Shown here one piece after another: positions 33,446 through 43,975 of a DNA stretch of 64,000 nt. The DNA is from Neckera pumila (taxonomy: Eukaryota > Streptophyta > Bryopsida > Hypnales > Neckeraceae). The stretch spans positions 40,809,282 to 40,873,281 of the forward strand of contig OZ018409.1 in assembly GCA_963969595.1 (NCBI GenBank), in the 5' to 3' direction. A program made the translations under genes and the position numbers. The number at the start of each line of letters is the position of its first letter. Position 1 is the first letter of the stretch. The notes beneath the pieces were generated by a model, which ran no database searches, had not been told where the DNA came from, and worked only from the letters and a program-made list of their open reading frames with translations.

Positions 33446-36388
33446 TATGTCCGCTTCCGACTAGGTGTGTCTGAGAGTGTAGGAAGAGTAAAGAACGTGT
33501 GGGTTGCAGGTTTTGTGAGTGCTTTCCGGTTGAGATCGGACGAGAGGAAGTGAGGAACGGGACGTGCGGCTAGGAGAGTGTGAGGTAACGATCGGTAAGG
33601 GTCCAGCGGTCGTCTAGTGTCCATGCCTCAGCTGCGTAGGACCAGGCTGGGCGTACCCAGTTCCTCCTCCGACGTCAAGCTCCGGAAGATAATTCCAGTC
33701 ATTCCTGTGGAGGAACCGGCCCGAACTGAGCTGATGGAGGATCTCAACGCCATGGGGTGCCTCGTCCTGATGGATAAACCCTGGGGGTTTCGAGAAGAGC
33801 GGATGGTGAGGGAGATCAAGTGCAAGGTGTCGAACGAGTTTGACAACACTCTCCGGGGCCGCCCGTCCGAATGGGAAGAAGAAAGGTAGAGGGAAGTTTA
33901 CAACTTCCTGATGGGAGGTTCCGGTATGGCCGAGCGGAAGGACGAGTTCATCCATGACAAGTTTCATGGGGAGCCGAGTAACAAGGACGGGTACGCGGTC
34001 GCAGATTGTAAGAGCGACTGGCATCGTAACCTCTTCCAGTTCCTGGTTCCGATCGTCCACCCGGAGAAGCTGACGAGGGTGACGATGACCCTCGGCAACA
34101 CCATTTTCGGTTCCCTGAGTGGGGAACGGAAGGTGAATTGGGCCCGGATCTTTTCCGATCTGGTGTCCCAGCTGGTGACAAGGATCGGAAAGATTAGGGC
34201 CACTCCTTTGAGTCCCTACCTTTTCCACCTCTACCAGCGAAACTAACTCCTCACTCAAACTGAGGAGAAGACGTGGAGTGTTCAGGAGTCGATCCTGAAG
34301 TATGGAGAGTCGGGTTCGAATGACGAGGTGGAGGAGCAAACCGGATCCGAACCCGAGATAGAAGAGGAGAAAGAGGAGGAGCCGCTCCGACAGAGGAAGC
34401 GTTAGAAGACGACGCCTCCTCAGAAGAGAAGAACCCCCTCGAACCCCCGGTCCACACCAGAACAGGGACCGAAGGTAGAGATGCCGGATCTCGAGGATCC
34501 AACCGACCCGTTCAACCAGTTAACGGTTGTTCTGGCCGGGATACGGGCGGACTGGGAGGTCAAGCGGAGGGCTTTGACCACTATCGCGGAACTGGTGGGT
34601 GCACCAGTCGATAGCGAATTGCCGAGTAAGGTGGGGCAATTCTTGGCCGATCCGGAAGAGAATCGGAAACAGGAAACAGAGATCCGTCGGCTTCAGGAGG
34701 AAGTCGACACTCTAAAGGCGAACATGGTCACCCTCAGGGAAGACAAGGCAGCAGTCCGAGAGATGGCGGAGGCCACCCGGAAGGTGGCTGAGTCGGTGAA
34801 GGACACTCTTGGAGAGTCCGGATCCGCCGCAGTCAAGGCGGCCTTATTTGACAAAGGGGTGCACGAGGAGAAGAAGGTATCCGGTTCCCGGATAGTTCGG
34901 ATCCTCAGCGACTTCACCGATCGGGTGGAAGCATCCTTAGTGGCAGCATGAGAGGCGGCCGACCGGATGGACATCAGCAGTCAGAAACTAAACGGGTCCT
35001 TATTCTCTCGGGAAATCCACCTCTCGGACATTTCGATGCCGGATTCGTTTCCAGCAGGAGGATCGAATCCGGGTGAGCGCAAGGATCAGACACCCAAGTC
35101 AAGGAAGAGTCACCGGAGACCTGGGCCGGGGCAACCAATTCAGATAGATTCGTCGCCCGGATCAGATCTTCCGAATCCAGCTGCCGGTGAGCGGAGCCGG
35201 AACTTGGCGGACGTCTTCAATCAATTGCCCGAGGAACCTAGGAGTCCTACGCTGGGCGGGGGAATTGGAGAGTAGGATAGGAAGTTAGTTAGGAATGTAA
35301 AATATTTGTAAGATAGTTAGGACCGGGTCGGATGACTATCCGGTCTGGCCAGTTAGGATTGGATCCGGATGTCCAGCGCGGATTTCCAGGTCCCTTTTTG
35401 CTTTGTAATCAAGTTGTATATAAGTCAGCCCCCGCTTGGGAGCTGGGAGTTTTTTTCACCTCATTTTCGTGTACGTCTTCTCTTGGCCTCTTGTTGTGTG
35501 TCTTTCCCGTGTGCGGCAGGGTCGTGTGGTGAGGAGTTAGAAAGGCGCATGCTAGTGTGGGTGTGATTTCTCCCTTTGGCGTGTTTGTTTTGATCTTATA
35601 TGCAGGTAAGTGGGTTGCGAAAGCGTTGGGAGTGGATTCCAGTTCCTCAGCAGCTTTAGAGTTTAGAATTCCGAGCGAGACAGCCGTTGTTAGGCTAGGC
35701 GGATAGGGAGGGATTCCTTAGTCATGCTAGAACTCCTGGGTGGGAAATCCGGTTGAGTGTCCGATCTCCTGAGAGATCTCGCCGCCTTAGTGGGCAAACG
35801 GAAGAACTTTAGTGGATGTTGGAACGAACAGGTTCACTTGCAGCCGCCTGGCTTCGCACAAACGGAACGTGGCGCTAAGGTCGTTGTAGTATGGAAGGAT
35901 CGTACGGGGGGTCCTTGTGTGACCGGTGATCCGGAGACTTTTCTGGGTTACTTTGAAGGATCAAACCGGGTCCGGGTTAATGTAGAGAATTGGAGAAGGA
36001 CGAAGTGGGTCTTCAGCCACTATAATTCACGGAAGGAGCGGCGGGCCTGCCACTCTCAAAAACAAGGGGCGATCCCTCTGATGGTGAAACAGAAGTAAAA
36101 CTAAACCGGGTAGTAGTAAGAGTGGATGTGAGTTGATCAAACCCGATCGGAAAGTGGACCGGATCGGAGAAGTAAGAAAGGGTCTGATTGTAGTTCTGGG
36201 TGTTGTTGTGTTTCCGGTTGTTGTGTTTGAACCAGAAGAGGAAATATAGGTACTGACTTAGCTTAGAAACCAAATAAGGCTATCTACTTCACAGAACCTC
36301 GCGGGTTTGATCTTTAGAGTCACTTTGTTATACTTTAAAGTGGTTTTGGGTAGTATAACTGGGAAATTGCTTACCCTGTGCTGCGACA
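33446..36388 (+). mobile_element. 3' LTR, second part
   Basis: Resumes the family-1 LTR after the solo LTR and ends CTGCGACA at 36388, followed by the target duplication CCCAG. Confidence 0.88.
33623..35275 (+). pseudogene. LTR-borne ORF, 3' LTR copy
   Basis: ATG at 33623. Stops are TAG 33886-33888 and TAA 34244-34246 (both shared with the 5' LTR), the family-wide TAG near 34404, and a private TGA at 34949-34951 (CGA in the other copies). Otherwise it matches 14975-16627 to GGGIGE. Confidence 0.7.
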
Positions 36389-38257
36389 CCCAGCAAAATC
36401 GGTTGTAGCAGCCCTGAAGGCCGTGGAAGAAGTCTCTAACTCCCGTGAGATGAAGGGACCCATTGTTCTAGCTACTGCGCAAAAGAAAGGGAGGAAATCG
36501 CCAAAGTTGCCGAACAAGGTAACAGCCCCCTCAGACGTTTATTTGCAGACATCATTCGAGGTGAGGCCTACCTTGTCAGTGACCAACATTATCCTAAACC
36601 ATACATGTGGGAGTTTGAAACTAGTAATTTTTAATGTGCATGGCACACTTGTGGATTGCAGTCTGTTGGCTGGGCAAAACCCAAATAGTAGAATTCAGGG
36701 TACCCTCAAAACTGATGTCAGGCATATTGTGCTGCAGCCTTGGCTGAAATCCTTCTTGTCCAGATGTTTCATGCACTTCACAGTAGCTTTCTAGGATAGC
36801 ACAAGTGAATCATACATGGATGATGTTGTCCCAACCATGCTCATTGGTCTTACAAGTCCCTTCAGTCCAAAATCCCTTTTCTCTTGGTCCGGTAAGCACT
36901 GTCAAATTGAAGAGGGCATGTCCACATAGGGGGGTAAGAACTTGTGTAGGCTTTTTGAAAAGTGGCCTATTTTCAGCCCCTCCAACACAATCATTGTGGA
37001 CAGCAAGAAGTCTCGAGTTGCTTGCAATCCCGATGCAAATGTTATCATGAGTGCACCTTTTTACGTGAAGTGGCTGTTAATAGTGGCCGATCACAAGGAG
37101 TATATGAAGTGTTATATGTGGCCATTGTTGTCAGCGCTCTCAGAATGCCCAGACGTTCAAGCCTTTCGTGCAAAGTATCCTGAAATTGTCAACAAATGCA
37201 TGGCACAAATGATTCACAAACGCAGAACTGGGTCACAGTATGACTGGCAAGACATTTTGGAAGGTGAGAGGGGATTGCAAACCACGCAGTTGTGCTCATT
37301 GGGCTCCCCTCACCTTCATGACCTCCTCATTATTGATGTCTTGTGTTTTTGGATGCAAGGAAGACCACAGAAACCAGAGACAAGGAGTAACATGAGGTAG
37401 CGTTGACCACAACTACAAAACAGGATGAGCTGCCAAAGCAGGTATGCGATTTTTTTCAAGTAGTTGTTTTTGTTCAAAGTCTGAGACTGACTGCTAGTAA
37501 CTTTTATACAGCACTGTCCTTTGAGATGGACAAAATCTCAGCTTTGTTTCAAGCGGCACCCATAGCTGTTTATGCTTCCAAATGTTTTGCACTCCAAGCC
37601 TCACAGTACGCCCAGTTTGCATACGAAGACCTTTCTTGTTTTATGTATCAGGATGCGACATGAGGGCTCTTATCATGAATACAATGTACCTAGCATTAGA
37701 CCATTCTGCCTATGCCTTTGAAGTTATTTGTGCATTGTAGGTTTCCACATCAGGGCTGTTGTTGCGTGGGCTCTTTGTTCTGCCTACCTTTTATTTCCAG
37801 TGTCTTCAATCATTGGTTTGTCGCGTGGGAGTTGCACGGTAGTTGGGTACCAGTTCCGGTTGAAGGGAAGCCGTCCTAAAGTTAGTGCAAAGTGACGTAC
37901 AAGTTAATGCATAGTGGTGTTTTTACTTGGGATGCAGTTTGCAGAAAAATCTCAGCTAAAGTTCTGCATGTAATCCGTTGTACTATGCAGTTCCGCGTTG
38001 GTGACAAAGTTCACCTCCTCAATCCGAGAGCCCCTCGCTTCAAGGTGGCAAAGGGGACCATTAATGGAGTCACAGGGGAACACAAGTTCCACTTCCAGAA
38101 CATAAAGCAGGGGTGGTGCAAGGTGGATAAGTGTGGAGTTCTAATCCAAGGGGTGGCACTCATGGTTCCCAGTGACAAAGCAGAGCAAACCCAAGTAGAG
38201 CATGCAAAGGGTTCCTGCGCACTTTGGTTCCACAACTACATCAAGGCAACTATTTGA
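36389..38257 (+). pseudogene. En/Spm TNP1-type gene, 3' half
   Basis: After one copy of CCCAG the frame left at 14417 resumes: AKSVVAALKAVEEVSN to KLPNK, with a GTAACA donor at 36519. Further coding-like blocks are 36795-36891 (DSTSESYMDDVVPTML, donor GTAAGC), 36942-37400 (SAPFYVKWLLIVADHKEYMK) and 37403-37441. The last block, ending at 38257, contains VGDKVHLLNPRAPRFKVAKG, KFHFQNIKQGWCKVD, GVALMVPSD and KGSCALWFHN. That pattern fits the TNP1/En/Spm transposase-associated domain (the Transposase_23 type), based on family knowledge. The split by the Ty3 element inactivates it. Confidence 0.6.
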
Positions 38258-38889
38258 GTTGCCTTTTTTTGTGGCTTATACAAGGAGACAGGGAGTGGTA
38301 CATGTATTGTGCCATGGGAATAGTAGATTTGTATTGCGCCATGTGGCTAGACCCGGACGGTGCTTTTGATTTCTCAGGAACATGACTGATGTATTCAGAA
38401 ATACCATAATTCTCTTTGCCTTCATGAACTCCATGTTAATTTTGGTTGAACATTTGGTTTGCAATCAGTATAGCTGTCAAGTCATGCATGTTGCTATCTA
38501 GCATGAATGGAATGTGGCAGGGAGTTGCAACGACATATTCCCATTCCCTCATGGCTACGTTCATCTATTGTTGGGTACGTAGTTTTGTCCGCTAGACGAT
38601 CCATGAATCATATGTGGTGTGTGGCTTGGCCAAGTCAATTGTGTGTCCGCATTTTTTATGCCCTCCATAGAGTGGAATGGAGACCGACTATTGCTCAACT
38701 TGGTAATGAATGCAGACTCTTTTGTCGACTTTGTCAGGACAGCAACAGCACTAGAAAATGACTACCATTTACTTCCGCCTGAATTGGATTGGCAATCCAC
38801 TGTAATATTGTAACTCCGATATGACTTGGAAGCGTCGCAGACGTGACTTATGCATGAGTGCATGGCGGCGTTGTCAAATTCCTTCCGTG
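38258..38889. other. 3' flank of the TNP1-type gene, no gene seen
   Basis: Short open frames only. Probably the 3' untranslated or spacer part of the CACTA element. Confidence 0.4.
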
Positions 38890-39342
38890 TCTCAAAAATG
38901 ACTCCATGTGAGCCGATCTCCCATAACATGTCAGTATATTGACATCACCATGATCCGACTACAAAATGACTGCTGAATGACTGCAGAAGTGGCATTCCAC
39001 GTCAGATTCATCATGGGTCAGCCACAACTTCAGAATGACTCTAGAATGACTGGCCACGTGGATGTCCACATCAAATATTTCATGGGTCTAGCTTTATATA
39101 TGGCATCTCTCCCAACATTTCCTTAAGCCGAACTTTCTTTATCAATTCAACCATTTCTTTTGTCATCCATTTCTACATCCAAGGTAGAAATGGATGGTGA
39201 TTATAAACCCCGAGTCATTTATGTAAACAACTTGACTACAATGACTCTAGGACCCTCTAGTCATTTTTCAGTCAAATTGACCAAAACGACTCATTTGCAG
39301 TCATTTATGCAAGTCATGCTTTCCATCAATTTCTTGTAGTAG
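38890..39342. repeat. Subterminal AATGACT array and right end of a CACTA element
   Basis: AATGACT or its complement AGTCATT recurs about ten times (for example near 38897, 38967, 38979, 39033, 39045, 39239, 39301). The block ends TTTCTTGTAGTAG (39330-39342), close to the usual CACTA terminus TTCTTGTAGTG. Clustered short subterminal repeats are typical of En/Spm transposase-binding regions. No left terminus was found. Confidence 0.55.
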
Positions 39343-39358
39343 GTGCAGAGGTCAGTAT

Positions 39359-39912
39359 GGAAGATAACACTGATAAAAAGAGTGCTAGAAGACAAGTGGT
39401 TTTGACGGATTTTTGTAGCAATATACCTTCTGGTTTGTCTTTCATTATTTTCAATTGTTTTTTAAGCTCATTTATCTTTTATTTATTTAAAGCAATTCTT
39501 AGAGATTTACAATTCTCTACGTGAAGGGGTGTTGTATACCACTTTAGTGATTAGTTTGTCCTATTTTTTTGCAGAGTCGCGGAAATTAGGACTTAGTGAC
39601 AAAGACAAAGACTGTCAAACTGGGTCTCTAGAGAAATCAAATCCACCATGAAATAAAAGAAGCGATAGTGCTCCTACAGTAGAATCACCCATTAAAAATT
39701 TGAAAGTGAGTACTAGTAATGGATCCAACGATGTAGATGAACCGAGAAAAGTAACCGCTCTTGATTTCTCACAGATGTCAAAGGGAAGAAAGGCAACAAC
39801 AAATGGGCTCCAACTACAAAGAAGCCTGCAAAAAGTTGGGGTGTTAGTGCATATATGCAGGGGAAGACTTGTAGCCTTCATTCTAGGGATCATAAGAGCT
39901 CTGAGTAGTTGA
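39359..39912 (+). pseudogene. Fragment of an unrecognised two-exon gene
   Basis: ATG 39359 opens MEDNTDKKSARRQVV; a possible donor follows near 39434. A second block, after a TTTTTTGCAG acceptor at 39574, encodes a Ser/Lys/Asp-rich stretch with one TGA (DKDKDCQTGSLEKSNPP, then stop). It continues (PIKNLKVSTSNGSND) and ends at 39912. No domain is recognised. It lies directly outside the CACTA end. Confidence 0.3.
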
Positions 39913-39978
39913 CATGGGCTGGCCTTGTTATTTTCTATCTAAATAGTCTTTTCTGTTAGTTTAAAAAAAATATTGTCA

Positions 39979-40590
39979 ATGTATATACCTTTAAGATGAA
40001 GAAACCCAGCAAAGGAAAAGCTTAGAAAAATTCTCTAAGTGGGAGAACTAGAATAGTGCCAAATCTCAAGAAAATAGATATTTTGATGCTTTAATTAGTT
40101 AAAAATAGGAAAATAAATAAAACATAAAATAAAAACAGACCATTTGTAATGAATCTATAGAGATGGTCATTCACCAAAAGAACCACCAAAATGATATTTT
40201 ATGTATTTTAAAATGTAAGAAGAAAGAAGCTCCCTTTGTGGATTTCCACACAATGTAAAATTAACTAATTTTAGAATTCCTTCATTGTATAGCTATAAAT
40301 CTACTTGAAGACCATTTCATTCAAATTTCAGCTCCAAATTTGATTTTTTGGGTACTAAATAGTACTAAAAACCTCCAAACTGGAATTTGTGATATAAAAT
40401 TGGGGGTTGTTTTTATACAGTAAAAAAACTTTGAAAATTTCCAAAAAATTAGGAAAGGTGTATAGTGGTCATGAGCACCTTTCCTATAAATTTTAAGTCA
40501 TTTGAATTCAATATGCAAAAGTTATGCCTAAAAAACAAATCAACATGCAAGGTGTGACGTAAAATAGTACAAGTGTTTCTTGCATTCACC
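39979..40590 (+). repeat. Dispersed repeat, copy A
   Basis: Similar to 51063-51562 in the same orientation. Shared blocks include CAAAGGAAAAGC, TCATTCACCAAAAGAACCACC and ATGCAAAAGTTATG. No coding potential or termini recognised. Confidence 0.7.
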
Positions 40591-42800
40591 CTGCAATGAA
40601 CTTTGGCGGCTTGTTTCTTCTTTGTAGTATCTGATTCCAATAAATGTTTTTAGAAAAGTTGTGCATAGTAGTCTAGTTTGTGTGGCTAAAATTTCATATC
40701 AATCCAAGAAGTTATGAATGACTAAAAAGCATTTTATTAGAAGGAGGTTTAGCCTTAGATGTGTTTTTTGCACCTTTCCTTGCTATTTCTTGAATTTCAA
40801 AGTCATTTTGTAGACACAATGAGTCAATTGAATGATATTTCTTTCACCAATGTGTTTGTATGTTGGTTTTTGAATTATTTTATAGTTTAAAGTTTATTCA
40901 TTTGAGTTTAGAAATCAAATCACATCTAAATGTGTTGCTAGGAAAATTTCAGAATCCTTTTTCAACACAAAAATATTATAATCTTGCAATCTATGTGGCC
41001 AAATCACTCCAAACTTGATTCACGTCATCCACAACACGTACACTACAAGATTATACAGTTGAGATCTCTATAACTTAGTAGAATTTGGATCTATAATACT
41101 TCAAAAGCAATGATGTTTTTTATCTCCAAAAGGCCTTGGGCTTTTAGAAGTTAAATATATAGTGACTACTATCAAGAGGATGCATTAAATGAAGCGCACT
41201 TTATTGAGACTCTAAAAAGCCAATTAGAATTACTACATCAAAGAATCTTATGATGCACATTGCATACCAAGCCAAAATTACATAATCTCTTCATATTTTA
41301 TTTCTTTAAGTAAGTCCATGGAAGGCATACACATCTTTGTCATATGTAAATTATATTTAATCTTTAAAGAAGTTTGAGAACTCAAAAAAAAAAATCCATT
41401 TGTATTCGAGTATGACAATGGATGCAATGCTGAAATAACATGCTATGGTAACATTGCAATAGACTTTTGAGTCCTCAAATTTAGTTAAGCCAATACTAAA
41501 AGAAAGTCATACTTTAAAATCCTTGTAGCCATCCTAAGAGTAAACTAAAGAATACATGTTCTTTCCTACATTTGGATGCACCAATGCATTTTTTCCAAAC
41601 TTTGTTGTTTGATTTATACTAGCATTTATTTCAAATACTTCATTTTCATTATATTGTGCTTGTTCTCAGCTTTGAATTACTGAATTTTAACATCAATAAG
41701 TAAAGGGCCCTCAACAAAACTCTGTGAAAATAACACATAATGAAAAGTCAACTTCAATCTTGACCAAACTTGTAATCTACATTGGCAAACTCATTCTCAT
41801 TAGTTTCTCAATTTTCAATGATTCTTTTTGTAAGTATTACTCTGATTCAAACTAAACTTACAAATCATAGATTCCAAATCAAATTGTCTAGTACAAATTG
41901 GCTAATTTACTTGTACAGATACAAGAGATATATACAAGACATATATACGTCCTTGAAATCACAAAATACTAGAGTGACATGTACCTTGGTTTGATGTATA
42001 CATAAAAATACGATGAGACAGCCCTTTAAATAAGCATAAAACTTTCATGTTGAATTAGATTAGTCCTAGAAAAATTTCTAAATTTTATTCATAATTGTAT
42101 CAATACAACAATTGTCTAAATTTTGCAAAATAAAACCATTCTTGTGACCAAAATCCACTTCTATCCTCACCATAGGCCATTGTGGATCACAAACACTTCA
42201 TTAAACTAAAAAGAGTTACCTCACTTCTCAATCTTTTCTTGGTGATGTCAAAATCTAAGGTAACACAATCTTCTTAACCATGAGTGTTTTAACGAAATCA
42301 TTTGAAGACTTTCGCTATAACCTAATCTTAGGAACCATTTTCCCAAACCTATTTTGTCAAAGGATTATTTTTCTTTACTTCTAGCCAACTCTACCAACCA
42401 GCAATCCCTACATTGGCTAAAATTGTTTGAGTTTCTACCCAAAAAATCCTTGCGCTACTAGTACATTGCAAAAAAGGGGACTTCTAATGGAGACATTTTA
42501 CACAAAATTGCAACAAACAACAGATGATTTGATAGTCAATTTGCAACTTCCTCCACATTGGAATTATCATCTATTTAGTCAGTGTGTTATAGTACTTCAA
42601 ATAATCCTTTACAACTTGCAAAATCCTTTCTTTTCTATTTTTTTTCTTTGATACTACTCACTCTCAAGGTAGCCAACGTTGATGTTTGTCTGTCTTGAAG
42701 GTAGCCATATTGCACTAAATTCCATCCACTAGTTCTGGGATCACTGCTACCAACATCACCTTCCCTCTCATGATTTTTGTGGAATTTAGTTTCCAAAAAA
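40591..42800. other. AT-rich non-coding DNA
   Basis: Long runs of A and T with stops in all frames. Nothing recognisable as a gene, RNA gene or complete transposon. Confidence 0.5.
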
Positions 42801-43574
42801 ACAGAATTGAAGTGCAATTAGAGAGGGGAATGATACCATCAATCACCCCAGGCCTGAATCAACACTTGGTGACTTCCCGTCCTGGGCTCGCAAATTCAGC
42901 TCCTCCTGTGATTTTGGCTTCGTCTTCAGGTGATTCTCGCATTCTTGCTGCTGATCTCGTCTGGTCGTCTTGGTTGTCTCGATCAGGTCACCGTGGAGTT
43001 GATTTGGTTCCCTCAGGTTCGGTGACTCAGGCTCCTCTCGTGCCGTGAATTCTTCAGGTTTCGTACTCTTGTTTTCTTGTGGCCACAGCACAGCTAGTGC
43101 TTTCATCTCCTTCGTCGGTTTCGTCTTGATCTGCTGGTTCGAATCTCCCGCTTACTGTCTGTAGATCTGGTTGCCTTGAGTTCCATTGTCTCGTGAATTC
43201 CCCACGGATTAATCTCGCCTTGTCGTATTCTTGATCGTTATCGATCTCCTATTGTCTTGATGCTGTTCCTCGATCGTGCTTTCTTGCTGTTCCATTCCTC
43301 TCTATGGGGATTGTTACTCTAGCTACATTCAGGTTTTCTCCTTCACTTCCGTTCGAAAGCTCAATTGCTCACAAATATCTGGAGATCTGCAGCAAAATGC
43401 GAGTTTAATTCATTGGAATTAATGTCCGAATTGTGGGATGTGACGCTATTGTACCCAGGAAAGAATGACTGCATCGAACGGCTTTGAGGAATTCATTGCA
43501 TCATGCATGGGAGCACGCATGGTGGGATCAGCTTTACTACAACCGTGTGAGATCATGCACTCTCGAGTGTTAAA
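42801..43574. other. Normal-GC stretch with an unassigned minus-strand open frame
   Basis: Composition shifts here to CT-rich, more gene-like DNA. A minus-strand open frame (42843-43106, 87 codons, Lys/Glu-rich) has no recognisable domain. Part of this may be upstream sequence of the glycosidase gene. Confidence 0.3.
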
Positions 43575-43610
43575 TTAGGGTTAGGGTTAGGGTTAGGGTT
43601 AGGGTTAGGG
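43575..43610 (+). repeat. Interstitial (TTAGGG)6 followed by TTTGGGG
   Basis: Six perfect TTAGGG units, then TTTGGGG, 365 bp upstream of the glycosidase start codon. The plant-type unit TTTAGGG is seen elsewhere in the window (8834-8850, 60613-60635 as complement). Confidence 0.95.
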
Positions 43611-43975
43611 TTTGGGGAGCAATCCGATTTGGGGTGAAAATCGAGTGGGGTTGGTGTGAGAGACTGAAGTAAGGAAACCAATCCCAAAAGTGACACATTG
43701 TCTCATCCGGTCATTGATCCCACTTTTTGGTTGAGGAGATCTGTAAGAGGTTCACAGAAACTCATCAGCGAATTAAAGAGAAGCACAATACAAGTCGTCT
43801 TGTGTTTAATTTCCATACTCTAGTACTCCGTAATAAATATTGTACAGATTTTGAAAGATTAAAGAAGTCCGTGTTCATTTCAATTACCCGGAACATACCC
43901 GGACATACCCGACGCTTCAGTTGCTAGCTGCCCTTTGTTCTTCAATTGCGAACTCGCGTTCACGATTCACGAATC

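Larger units (their letters stand above)
14418..36388 (+). mobile_element. Ty3/gypsy LTR retrotransposon with giant ORF-bearing LTRs, two nested insertions
   Basis: It is bounded by a 5-bp target duplication, CCCAG (14413-14417 and 36389-36393). LTRs begin TGT(T/C)GCAACCGG and end CTGCGACA. Parts in order are 5' LTR, PBS, gag, pol, polypurine tract and 3' LTR. Without the insertions at 19725-25641 and 29834-33440 the element would be about 12.4 kb, with ~3.3-kb LTRs. The integrase end lacks an obvious chromodomain and finishes in a GPFRV...RVKKY module, and the PBS is of the TGGCGYC type; together these suggest the Ogre/Tat/Athila side of Ty3/gypsy. Many nonsense changes make it inactive. Confidence 0.85.

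Noticed and set aside
43575..43610. A true chromosome end
   Set aside because: Only six units, with genic sequence on both sides.
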